A DNA stretch of 64,000 bases from Enterococcus alcedinis (GTDB taxonomy: Bacteria > Bacillota > Bacilli > Lactobacillales > Enterococcaceae): NCBI RefSeq assembly GCF_014635985.1, contig NZ_BMDT01000007.1:1-64000 (forward strand), given 5' to 3'. Of the stretch, positions 19,527 through 26,691 are shown piece after piece. Within the stretch, counting starts at the first letter, position 1. Each line of letters begins with the position of its first letter. The translations under genes were made by a program, and so were the position numbers. A model generated the notes under the pieces. The model was not told where the DNA came from and searched no databases. It saw nothing but the letters and a program-made list of their open reading frames with translations.

Positions 19527-19985
19527 TTAATGAGGTTGCTTAAAACGATTTTCTAACGTAATTGCAGCATCTTCGTTAGGTGAAATAATCACTACAATAT
19601 CAAAACCGGCAAGCGAACAAACTTTTTCTGTCATTTCAATTTCATCAATGGCAGCTGCTAAGATCGGAGCATTGTTGGGAATTGTATGAAGAATCGTCAT
19701 GAACTGGACACGGTCCACTTTTGTCACAACGTCTTGGACAAGCTGGTTTAAATGATTCTTTTCTGTCGTATCCTCATGTACTTTTTCTTCAAATTGTTGG
19801 AAATAAGCAATTCCGGAAGCATCTACTGCTTTTACAATTTTCAAATCTCGGATATCTCGTGAAATAGTGGCTTGTGTCGCTACAACACCATTTTCCATTA
19901 ATAAATGACGTAATTCATCTTGTGTGCGGATGGTGTTTTTTTGAATGAGATTTTCAATAATCGCATGTCGTTCACTTTTTTTCAA
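19527..19985 (-). CDS. argR: Arginine repressor family regulator
   Basis: 152 residues from the TTG at 19985, which has AAGGAGG 7 bases upstream; a longer frame lacks a site. N-terminal winged helix (KSERHAIIENLIQKNTIRTQDELRHLL...TQATISRDIRDL) and C-terminal hexamerisation/arginine domain. The arginine-binding segment reads L-A-G-F-D-I where classical ArgR has A-G-D-D-T, so one of the two aspartates is replaced by Phe. Lactobacillales often have two ArgR-type proteins (ArgR and AhrC) acting together, and this one may be the member that does not bind arginine itself (inference). Sits tail-to-tail with the argS region. Confidence 0.9.
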   Translation of the reverse strand: MKKSERHAIIENLIQKNTIRTQDELRHLLMENGVVATQATISRDIRDLKIVKAVDASGIAYFQQFEEKVHEDTTEKNHLNQLVQDVVTKVDRVQFMTILHTIPNNAPILAAAIDEIEMTEKVCSLAGFDIVVIISPNEDAAITLENRFKQPH

Positions 19986-20125
19986 GTATTTTCCTCCTTG
20001 TATAATATTCAGACCTATCATAACAAAAATGTATAAAATTTCATAGTAATAAAGAAGGAGATAAGCTAGAAAGAATGATAGAATACAAAGGAGAGTAAAG
20101 AATGAGAGATTAGGAGTGTTTTTGT

Positions 20126-21067
20126 GTGTTAGAAGCTTATTTAAATATCCTCGTTGTTTTTGGAGTGATGATCGTTGGTTACATTTTGACTTGGAGAAAG
20201 TGGTTTGATAATCACATTGCGGATGTTTTTTCCAAGTTAGTCTTAAACATCGCTTTACCGTTAAATATGTTTTTGAATATGACGGAACGATTTACGAAGG
20301 CGGAGTTTTTAGGGTTAGCAAAAGGTATTTTACTTCCGGCCTTGTCGATTGTGATTACCTATTTCATTAGTGTCCTCTATGCGAAATTAGCCAAAGTACC
20401 TTTAGGAAGAATCGGTATGTTTAAAACGATGTTTACGGCATCCAATACAATTTTCATGGGATTGCCAATTAACATTGCCGTATTCGGTGAAAAAGCAGTG
20501 CCCTATGCGTTGCTTTACTATATTTGTAATACAACTTTCTTTTTCACATGGGGAATCTATTTAATTCAAAGTGATAATTTAGAACGCCAGCAAGTCAGAG
20601 AAATGTTTGATGTTCGCTTTTTATTAAAAAAGCTGTTATCTCCTGCCTTACTAGGTTTCTTTGTTGGATTATGTTGGATGTTGCTTGAGATTCCATTAGT
20701 GACACCATTGCGTGATTTTTCACGCTATCTAAGTCATTTAACGACGCCATTATCTCTATTTGTCATTGGAATTATCATTTACCAGACTGGAATTAAAAAT
20801 TTAAAGCTCGATAAAGAGACCATCGGCGTATTAATTGGTCGTTATCTGATCAGTCCGTTAGTGATTGTGACGTTGTCCAAGTTTATTGAAGTACCGACCT
20901 TAATGTTGAATGTCTTCATCTTACAATCTGCGATGCCAGTACAAAACTCAATGCCAATCCTAGCGAAAGGTTATGGAGCGGATGAGGGGTTTGCAACAAG
21001 TAGCCTCGTTTATTCGATTATTGCGTATTTATTTGTCATTATTGTCTTACTCCAATTCATTTATTAA
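20126..21067 (+). CDS. AEC-family (auxin efflux carrier-like) transporter
   Basis: 313 residues, ten predicted membrane helices, with the family features VLNIALPLNMFLNM near the N-terminus, FMGLPI in the middle, and the C-terminal LQSAMPVQNSMPILAKGYGAD. In Lactobacillales such carriers move malate or other organic acids; the substrate is not decidable. GTG start with TAGGAG upstream. Divergent from argR. Confidence 0.85.
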   Translation: MLEAYLNILVVFGVMIVGYILTWRKWFDNHIADVFSKLVLNIALPLNMFLNMTERFTKAEFLGLAKGILLPALSIVITYFISVLYAKLAKVPLGRIGMFKTMFTASNTIFMGLPINIAVFGEKAVPYALLYYICNTTFFFTWGIYLIQSDNLERQQVREMFDVRFLLKKLLSPALLGFFVGLCWMLLEIPLVTPLRDFSRYLSHLTTPLSLFVIGIIIYQTGIKNLKLDKETIGVLIGRYLISPLVIVTLSKFIEVPTLMLNVFILQSAMPVQNSMPILAKGYGADEGFATSSLVYSIIAYLFVIIVLLQFIY

Positions 21068-21192
21068 TCTTTTTATATAATAAATTATATAAAAAATGCG
21101 AAAAGCACCTGAATTTTTCTTTTAAACATGTTATAATGAAAGAACGTTCACAAGATAAAAAAATGAACGTTAATGATAAGGAGGTTAAAACA

Positions 21193-21417
21193 ATGGATAC
21201 ATGGTTACCAACATTAATCACAGATACACCGCAAGAAGGTTTTGAACTAGCAATTACGCTGGCTCGTAAAGGCGTAGGTTATGTACAGTCAGATCCAGAA
21301 GTGAAACAAAAATTGCGTGAGGTTTATGAAAATAACGCAGATAGCTTAACGTTTGCCTCGCAAGTAATTGCTGTGAATTTCCAAACAGTTGCAGCGGCCA
21401 ATAATTACTGGCGCTAA
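21193..21417 (+). CDS. Small hypothetical protein, 74 residues
   Basis: Not recognised. MDTWLPTLITDTPQEGFELAITL..., acidic and helical, ending FQTVAAANNYWR. Start set by AAGGAGG 8 bases upstream. Followed by a bidirectional terminator. No membrane segment or motif. Confidence 0.7.
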   Translation: MDTWLPTLITDTPQEGFELAITLARKGVGYVQSDPEVKQKLREVYENNADSLTFASQVIAVNFQTVAAANNYWR

Positions 21418-21459
21418 TTCTTTTTTATAAATAACGGTATCAGCTGTGACATAAGTAAC

Positions 21460-21505
21460 AAAAAACAAAGAAAATGGGTGATTCGTCCATTTTCTTTGTT
21501 TTTTT
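21460..21505. terminator. Bidirectional terminator
   Basis: AACAAAGAAAATGG / CCATTTTCTTTGTT stem with T-run on the + strand and A-run before it. Confidence 0.9.
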
Positions 21506-21533
21506 GATTCGTTTCTTGAATCCTTTGGAAATC

Positions 21534-21899
21534 TTAGCTGTACTTGTTTAATAATCGAGCGAGCTCTTCCTGTTGTGGCTTGTAACCAATCATTATTTTA
21601 TTGACATGAAATGGTGGTACATCGTAAGTTACACTATCAACAATTAGTTTATACGAAAGAATACCTTTTTTAAATCTCACTGAGCGAATTTCATGATGTT
21701 CTGTGATGAGGATACTGCCTTCAATTTTACCGCTAGGGGTAATCGGTAAAGTTAGTAGCCCTGTCTGATTAAAGATAAGTACAACAAATGCCCTTCTAGT
21801 ATTTTTAACATTTCCCCAAAGGATAATTTCAGAACCATCATAATATTTTCTATCTTTAATAAAAGTAATCAAATCATCTCTCTTTAGCATGAATCCCAC
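21534..21899 (-). CDS. Hypothetical protein, possible bacterial PH-like fold
   Basis: 121 residues from the GTG at 21899 (GGGAGGG 8 bases upstream). The protein alternates beta strands (EIILWGNVKNTRRAFVVLIFN, GKIEGSILITEHHEIRSVRF, KLIVDSVTYDVPPFHV) and ends with an amphipathic helix EELARLLNKY. This layout resembles bacterial PH-like domains (YokE/bPH type), but no motif is decisive. Lone gene, convergent with 21193. Confidence 0.6.
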   Translation of the reverse strand: MGFMLKRDDLITFIKDRKYYDGSEIILWGNVKNTRRAFVVLIFNQTGLLTLPITPSGKIEGSILITEHHEIRSVRFKKGILSYKLIVDSVTYDVPPFHVNKIMIGYKPQQEELARLLNKYS

Positions 21900-22280
21900 G
21901 AATCTATCCCTCCCGCTGTGTTAATTTGTTGAAACTTCAAGTTAAGAATCGCTCAATCAGCATAAAATAAAAAACTTGTTTTTAGTCTAGCATAAGAAGC
22001 AATTCTGGGTGCTCTCTTTTTCTTTTGACAAACAAGAGATTTAGGCAGTTATTATTTTGGGATAAGGCGACTATAGGAAACATTGGGATGAAAAATCTGT
22101 GCGAATCAATAGCCAGCTTTGTTAAACAAATCTAAAGATTGTTAAGGGGAGAAGAGATGTCTAAAAAAGGGGGTCTACCAAAGGAAGTTTTGGGCATCCT
22201 GTGACGTTCGAACTATGGTAGACTCAATCGATACTGATTAATTTGAAGTTAATTGAGAACGTTACGATAGGAGAAGAAAA
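21900..22280. other. Intergenic region with a large inverted repeat and a tiny frame
   Basis: A 15-codon frame (ATG 22157, stop 22204, starting MSKKGGLPKEV) has GGGGAG upstream. The inverted repeat GTCTACCA (from 22172) / TGGTAGAC (to about 22222) overlaps its end and encloses about 35 nt, with AGTT/AACT continuing the pairing inside. It lies about 60 bases before the membrane-protein gene at 22281 and could be a leader; nothing known is recognised. Confidence 0.3.
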
Positions 22281-22667
22281 ATGATTGTTTATAATCGAAA
22301 AGGATTTATGGTGGCTATCGCGGTATTTACCGCCTTTTTATTAGCGACACCACTTAGTTTAGAAATTGCTTTAGCCGATCGGTTTTTTGCGACACTCATG
22401 CTATTGATTTCAGCACTACTCAATTTTTTGTTGACAATAGTATGGGTTCGAAATGAAGAAGGATTATCCGATGAAATGTTTAATCAAATTGTAGAAACGG
22501 AACAAACTAGATTCAAACGAAAATTTAGTCGTTTAACGATTAAACTCATGCGGATTTCTTGGGATCCACGGAGTTCATTATTTTTTATCCGTAATCAAGT
22601 TTGGACGTTTGTTTTCCTTTTTGGGGCATTAATAGCGTTTGTTCTAGAAACCATATTTAAGCAATGA
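22281..22667 (+). CDS. Hypothetical membrane protein, 128 residues
   Basis: Not recognised. Two N-terminal membrane helices (about 8-28 and 33-52), a charged central segment NEEGLSDEMFNQIVETEQTRFKRK, and a C-terminal helix (about 105-125). The Shine-Dalgarno AGGAG lies 9 bases upstream of the ATG. Possibly controlled by the inverted repeat upstream. Confidence 0.6.
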   Translation: MIVYNRKGFMVAIAVFTAFLLATPLSLEIALADRFFATLMLLISALLNFLLTIVWVRNEEGLSDEMFNQIVETEQTRFKRKFSRLTIKLMRISWDPRSSLFFIRNQVWTFVFLFGALIAFVLETIFKQ

Positions 22668-22791
22668 TTTTGTTTAGTACTCTGTGACTAGGTGGATTTA
22701 AGAAAATGTTGAAGCGAGCTTTTAGAGATTGTTAGTGAATGTATCTAAAAAGATGGATACAAACGTACGGAGTTTACTGAGGTGAAGAAAG

Positions 22792-23079
22792 ATGAAGAAA
22801 AGAAACATTCAACAAAAAAATTTAGAGAACATTATTGAAAGATTCAATCATTCAAATAAGCAAATAGAACTTCTGTTGGATTTGAAAAATGAGATGATTT
22901 TTAGTCATGAAAATATTAATAGAGGATGGATAACATATAAAGAAGAGGAATTCGTAACACTTTATACCAAAGGAATAAATAAACAGACAGATATAGTTGA
23001 AATAACAGTTGATGAAGTTGTCATTAAGACCACTGCATTGATAGAAGCGTATCAAATAATGAGGAATATTATTGACTAA
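22792..23079 (+). CDS. Small hypothetical protein, 95 residues
   Basis: Not recognised. Helical, charged N-terminal half (KKRNIQQKNLENIIERFN...) and a C-terminal beta-rich half ending in a helix ALIEAYQIMRNIID. Good binding site GAGGTGAAG. Last gene before the rpsB control region; no terminator hairpin is evident behind it. Confidence 0.6.
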   Translation: MKKRNIQQKNLENIIERFNHSNKQIELLLDLKNEMIFSHENINRGWITYKEEEFVTLYTKGINKQTDIVEITVDEVVIKTTALIEAYQIMRNIID

Positions 23080-23204
23080 ATGATGTTATTTGATACACAG
23101 TTTCGATTGTGCGTGTATTCTGTCGAGATAAATAGATTTGAAGAGCATGTTCGAACATTGACCGATAAAATCCTAACTAACAGTCAAATAAATAAACAAA
23201 ACAC

Positions 23205-23233
23205 TTGAAATATCTCTGGAATTATATTATACT
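23205..23233 (+). promoter_or_regulatory. Host rpsB promoter, now driving the element integrase
   Basis: TTGAAA, 17-bp spacer, TATACT. The predicted transcript begins near 23240 with the leader RNA. Since the chromosomal rpsB is now 12.7 kb away behind the element, this promoter reads into the integrase frame. Confidence 0.85.
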
Positions 23234-23239
23234 ATTTGA

Positions 23240-23377
23240 GGTTATGCTTGTTCTAAAGAGCAAATACAAACCAAATACCACATCTCAAAAGATGCGTGGA
23301 GTGGTGCTTGCATGCAAGTCCTTCACACAGTTGACTTTGAGAGAGGAAAAATAAAAACCAATTGGAGGAAACACAAA
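23240..23377 (+). promoter_or_regulatory. rpsB (S2) leader RNA, host copy
   Basis: Starts with hairpin GGTT...AACC (inner stem TTGTTC / GAGCAA). Then follow C-C-A-C-A-T (23278), outer pairing TCTCAAA (23283-23289) with TTTGAGA (23336-23342), and inner stem GTGGAG / CTTCAC (23296-23301, 23321-23326). The inner stem encloses the bulge T-G-G-T-G (23302-23306) and apical hairpin CTTG-CATG-CAAG; AGTTGA is at 23329-23334. A conserved Lactobacillales RNA upstream of rpsB has been described (Lacto-rpsB motif) and this fits in position and order; formal covariance-model matching was not done. Confidence 0.75.
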
Positions 23378-23396
23378 ATGGCAGTAATCTCAATGA
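23342..23396 (+). repeat. attL: 55-bp direct repeat, left copy
   Basis: Identical to 36072-36126. It contains the rpsB Shine-Dalgarno (GGAGG), start codon and first six codons (MAVISM plus one base). The sequences diverge immediately outside on both sides. It marks the left junction of the integrated element. Confidence 0.95.
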
Positions 23397-24502
23397 TTGC
23401 TGAAGCCATTAAAACCTCTTTAAACGTTGATATAAAGGTATTTACAATATTAAATATGGCAGTAATACAAATAATGGACGTAATATACGAAACACCAATC
23501 TTGTCGCAAATAAATGTGAAAGGTTGGTGTTTTTTTGTGCATTTTGATGAAGAACTTGATATTGAAATTGTTATTAATTGGTATTCCTCTCTCAAGGAAT
23601 TGATATTAGTAAAAACATCAGAAGGATTTAAACAGGAAACAATAAAAAATTATAAATGTGGTATTAATCACTTTAGTGAATACTGCATTAGTAAAGGAGC
23701 AGAGATACCTTCAAGAGTGACAAAGAGTTTACTACGCACATATCTAACAGAATTAAAAGAAGGTCATACAGCGACGTATTGCAACAGTAGATTAAGTCAG
23801 ATACGAGTATATTATGATTTTTTAATTCAAGAAGATTATTTAACGGAATATCAAGATCCTACACGAAGGGTTAAATTCATGCCTAAACAACAAAAATTAC
23901 TAGTTATTTTTAATGATAGAGAAGTTGAGCAAATGATTGCTGAAGCAGGGAAACAAAAGAATAAGTTTCATGCTGAACGTGATAAATTAATGATAATGAT
24001 TATGGCAGATTGCGGTTTAAGAGTAAATGAATTAACTAATTTAAAAGATGAGAACGTATCAACAGAATCAATATTTGTAGATAAAGCTAAAAGAGGGAAA
24101 CAAAGGATGCTTTACGTAACGCCACCAGTAGCTCAACAAATAATAAAATATAGAAGAGTCAGAGATGCATATTTTAAATCTAAACATATACCAAAGAATC
24201 AAATGTTTTTCCGTAATTTTAGGGGGGAAAACATGAAGAATGATGGGGTTCAAAAAGTTGTAAAGAGGATAGGACTAAAATGTGAGATTAGAGCAACGGT
24301 TCGAGTAAGTCCGCATACGTTTAGACATTGGTTTGCACAATCACAGTTAAAGAATGGAATATCTATCTTCACGCTCTCTAAACTTCTAGGACATGAAAGT
24401 ATAAGTACTACACAAGGGTATTTAGTAGGGTTAGCAGACGATTCATTGATTCAGAGTGCTATTGCTACCAGTCCGCTTCTAAACATCAAGAACAAAGGAT
24501 AG
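23378..24502 (+). CDS. Tyrosine recombinase (integrase) fused to the rpsB start
   Basis: 374 residues if translated from the captured rpsB ATG (23378), GGAGG 9 bases upstream. Residues 1-6 (MAVISM) are S2 sequence; about 7-60 have no recognised domain. The SAM-like core-binding domain spans about 62-160 and the catalytic domain about 185-370 with R215 (CGLRVNEL), H313-x-x-R316 (PHTFRHWF), H339 (LGHES) and nucleophile Y348. A shorter product starting near residue 55 is possible, but no good binding site is seen there. An intrinsic-terminator-like hairpin lies inside the frame at 23491-23536. Expression in the integrated state should follow the host rpsB promoter; in the circle it should follow the element's right-end promoter. 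Confidence 0.9.
   Translation: MAVISMIAEAIKTSLNVDIKVFTILNMAVIQIMDVIYETPILSQINVKGWCFFVHFDEELDIEIVINWYSSLKELILVKTSEGFKQETIKNYKCGINHFSEYCISKGAEIPSRVTKSLLRTYLTELKEGHTATYCNSRLSQIRVYYDFLIQEDYLTEYQDPTRRVKFMPKQQKLLVIFNDREVEQMIAEAGKQKNKFHAERDKLMIMIMADCGLRVNELTNLKDENVSTESIFVDKAKRGKQRMLYVTPPVAQQIIKYRRVRDAYFKSKHIPKNQMFFRNFRGENMKNDGVQKVVKRIGLKCEIRATVRVSPHTFRHWFAQSQLKNGISIFTLSKLLGHESISTTQGYLVGLADDSLIQSAIATSPLLNIKNKG
23491..23536 (+). terminator. Terminator-like hairpin inside the integrase frame
   Basis: AACACCAATC (23491-23500) pairs with GGTTGGTGTT (23522-23531), 10 bp with one G-U, followed by a run of T. It lies about 110 bases after the captured start codon and should stop transcription from the rpsB promoter unless ribosomes cover it. 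Confidence 0.65.
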
Positions 24503-24742
24503 GAGCACTTTAGGTACCTGCTGACAATAACAGTAATAGTTTATAATCTTACAGCATCACTAATTCGTTCGTTTTAGACACAGTCTAAAAAATAGTGTTA
24601 GTAATAGTGAAATTATGAATCGAAAGGGGTTAATTTAATTATTAAGGGCGTGTCTTATTACCAAAAGACGGACGTTTGATTTGTGGGAATGTTAGTACCT
24701 CATTGAACTCTCGACTATTTAAAAAATTGGAGGATGTTAAAG

Positions 24743-25069
24743 ATGATTCAAAAAGATTATGGTTTAAATGGAGTGAAATTTTTAAAAATATTAGGAATTG
24801 TGTTGCCAGTTTGTATATGCATATTTTATCTATATCTTTATTCAACGGTTCTAAATGTTGAAGATATTTATGGGTATGAATATTCAGAAAGTAATCCTAC
24901 TGTTTTGTGGACAGGGATTGTATATTCAATAATATTTTATGTGTTTTATCAAGTTATCTTAAGAATATACATAAATTTAGCTATTATTGCTAAGAACATT
25001 GATAAAAAGAATATTGAAGAGTTATTACCAACTTTAACAAGTAGTATAGAAAATCAAAAGAAAGACTAA
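24743..25069 (+). CDS. Small membrane protein of the element, 108 residues
   Basis: Not recognised. Two membrane helices, about 12-32 (FLKILGIVLPVCICIFYLYL) and about 52-75, then a charged C-terminal tail KNIDKKNIEELLPTLTSSIEN. The start at 24743 has GGAGG 9 bases away; an ATG nine bases earlier overlaps the site. Followed after about 50 bases by a lipoprotein gene, possibly the same transcript. Confidence 0.65.
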   Translation: MIQKDYGLNGVKFLKILGIVLPVCICIFYLYLYSTVLNVEDIYGYEYSESNPTVLWTGIVYSIIFYVFYQVILRIYINLAIIAKNIDKKNIEELLPTLTSSIENQKKD

Positions 25070-25120
25070 AACTAAAAATATTGTGGCATCTTTTATATCT
25101 TAAATTTGGGAGTGTACATA

Positions 25121-25951
25121 ATGAAAAAAATTTGGAGCAGTATCCCATTATTATTGATAATTACGATAATGAGTGGATGTGGAATGAACGAAAAAGAAAC
25201 AAGTGAAATTAATGAAGCTCAGAAAAGCACAGTACAAAGCACAGTGAGAAGTATTAAATTGGATGTTCCCGAAATAATAGAAGCTAAAGAGAATGGAATG
25301 TTTTCAATTACAGGGAAAACTGAACCAAACACAGATGTAGATATTAGTTATGGTGTAAATGATAATATTATTACATCAGATGAAAATGGTAACTTTAAAT
25401 ACGATGGATATTCTCTTTCTGATGAAGATAATAGCTACTCTGTATATGTGTCTGTGGATACAAGTACTGAAACTGAGGTTAGAGAAGAAATAATAGTTAA
25501 ACGTAGCGATGAATCAATAAAAAAGATTGCAGATGAAAAAGAGGCTATAGAAAAAGAACAAGTAAAAGTTCAATCTGAGGAAGATAAAAGTAATTTGAAA
25601 CAAATATATCTTGAATTTCTAAGGAATACATTCTCTCCAAGTCTAGAGGTTAGCTTAATAGAAGAATTGACTTTATACCAATTGGCACCTAAAGAAGGTG
25701 ATGACCAATTAGCCAGTGACCTTGCTTGGATATTGGCTGGGGAAGATTCAAGTTCATGGTACAAATTAAGGGATACATTAGTTAATTTATCATTAGATTT
25801 ATCGGGAAAAATTGGTGATGAAGTAACGTTTTACTTGGGGCATGATGGTAGTCATGGTGGTACTATGAAAGGTAACGTGCTACGGATTACAAATGGAATA
25901 GTTATATATGATGGAATAGAAGAGAGATTAATTGAAAAAGGTTATAAGTAA
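25121..25951 (+). CDS. Lipoprotein with bacterial Ig-like domain
   Basis: 276 residues. Signal peptide with lipobox I-M-S-G-C, Cys20. Residues about 48-130 form an Ig-like beta domain of the kind built from GMFSITGKTEPNTDVDI...DENGNFKY...YSVYVSV, the pattern of Big_6/Ig repeats in surface proteins. A charged helix (about 135-165) links to a C-terminal domain of about 110 residues of unknown fold (LDLSGKIGDEVTFYLG...). GGGAG 8 bases before the ATG. Cargo exposed at the cell surface; role unknown. Confidence 0.75.
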   Translation: MKKIWSSIPLLLIITIMSGCGMNEKETSEINEAQKSTVQSTVRSIKLDVPEIIEAKENGMFSITGKTEPNTDVDISYGVNDNIITSDENGNFKYDGYSLSDEDNSYSVYVSVDTSTETEVREEIIVKRSDESIKKIADEKEAIEKEQVKVQSEEDKSNLKQIYLEFLRNTFSPSLEVSLIEELTLYQLAPKEGDDQLASDLAWILAGEDSSSWYKLRDTLVNLSLDLSGKIGDEVTFYLGHDGSHGGTMKGNVLRITNGIVIYDGIEERLIEKGYK

Positions 25952-25970
25952 AATAAAAATACGTTAAAAT

Positions 25971-26022
25971 AATATTCTATGTGTTTTTAATATCTCTCAT
26001 CTCTAGAACAAACATAAACCAT
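25971..26022 (+). repeat. Imperfect 52-bp repeat, copy A
   Basis: Shares the frame AATATT..TGTTTT.AATATCTCT.AT.TCTAGAAC.AACATAAA.CAT with copy B at 26188-26239 and is followed by a short hairpin (ATAAACCAT / ATGGTTTAT) at 26014-26040. Confidence 0.7.
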
Positions 26023-26077
26023 GCACACTGAATGGTTTATACCTTTCTTCTCTCAACTATACAAGGAAATACAAACG

Positions 26078-26128
26078 CGAGTATATACGGTATAAAGTGC
26101 CTTAAATGTTTTAGCACGTGTATACTCG
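26078..26128. repeat. Inverted repeat in the element
   Basis: CGAGTATATACG (26078-26089) and CGTGTATACTCG (26117-26128), eleven of twelve bases matching across a 27-nt gap. Could be a binding site or a weak terminator. Confidence 0.5.
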
Positions 26129-26176
26129 TCATTTTGTTACAAATAAGTATCAATTTTATAAGAACCGTCCTATTAA

Positions 26177-26204
26177 CACTTCAAAGTAATATTTGAGGTG
26201 TTTT
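26177..26204 (+). terminator. Terminator-like hairpin
   Basis: CACTTCAAA / TTTGAGGTG, 9 bp with one G-U, 6-nt loop, then TTTT. Confidence 0.55.
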
Positions 26205-26239
26205 GAATATCTCTAATTTCTAGAACGAACATAAATCAT
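26188..26239 (+). repeat. Imperfect 52-bp repeat, copy B
   Basis: Second copy of 25971-26022. It is again followed by a short hairpin around ATAAAT / ATTTAT. Confidence 0.7.
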
Positions 26240-26328
26240 CTAATAATTTATGAAATCGCAGAAATAAGTAATCAACTAAATTTTTTGAAGATAATTTCAG
26301 ATAAATACCCAACTTGTATCACCCTAAA

Positions 26329-26357
26329 TTGATTTATTGAATAAAAGGTGATATAAT
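26329..26357 (+). promoter_or_regulatory. Promoter with overlapping operator before the primase gene
   Basis: TTGATT, 17-bp spacer, TATAAT. The inverted repeat TATCACC (26318-26324) / GGTGATA (about 26347-26353) brackets the -35 box and touches the -10, a typical repressor site. Confidence 0.6.
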
Positions 26358-26440
26358 ACTTGTATAACCTAAAAAGATGTGCTAAAATGCATGTCATTAA
26401 TAACACAACATAAAATTAAATTTAAACTAAAACATTAAAG

Positions 26441-26511
26441 CAACACAAACGTAAGTTTTAGCTCGAGGACATCAAACATTTTATCGAGCGCTTATTTTGT
26501 GTTGTTTTTTA
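26441..26511 (+). terminator. Leader attenuator of the primase gene
   Basis: Nested stem-loop: outer arm CAACACAAACGTAAG with CTTATTTTGTGTTG (one bulge), inner arm GCTCGA / TCGAGC, then TTTTTT. It lies between the promoter at 26329 and the primase start at 26692, so a short RNA of about 145 nt or read-through would result. This is the layout of copy-number attenuators. Confidence 0.7.
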
Positions 26512-26691
26512 TTGTTTAGAAAGGGGGAAGTGTATTGAGGGTGAAGAAGGTAATTTAATACGTTTGATATTTAGATTTTGTAATGAATAATAATAAAAAA
26601 GAAGAACTATGAAAAAACATGAAAATAAAACATAAAACTTAACATTATGTAGTTCTCTTTTCAGATATTTTGAAAAGGGGAACTGAGTATA

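Noticed and set aside
25971-26240. CRISPR array
   Set aside because: Only two imperfect 52-bp repeats with a 165-bp gap and no cas genes; not a CRISPR.
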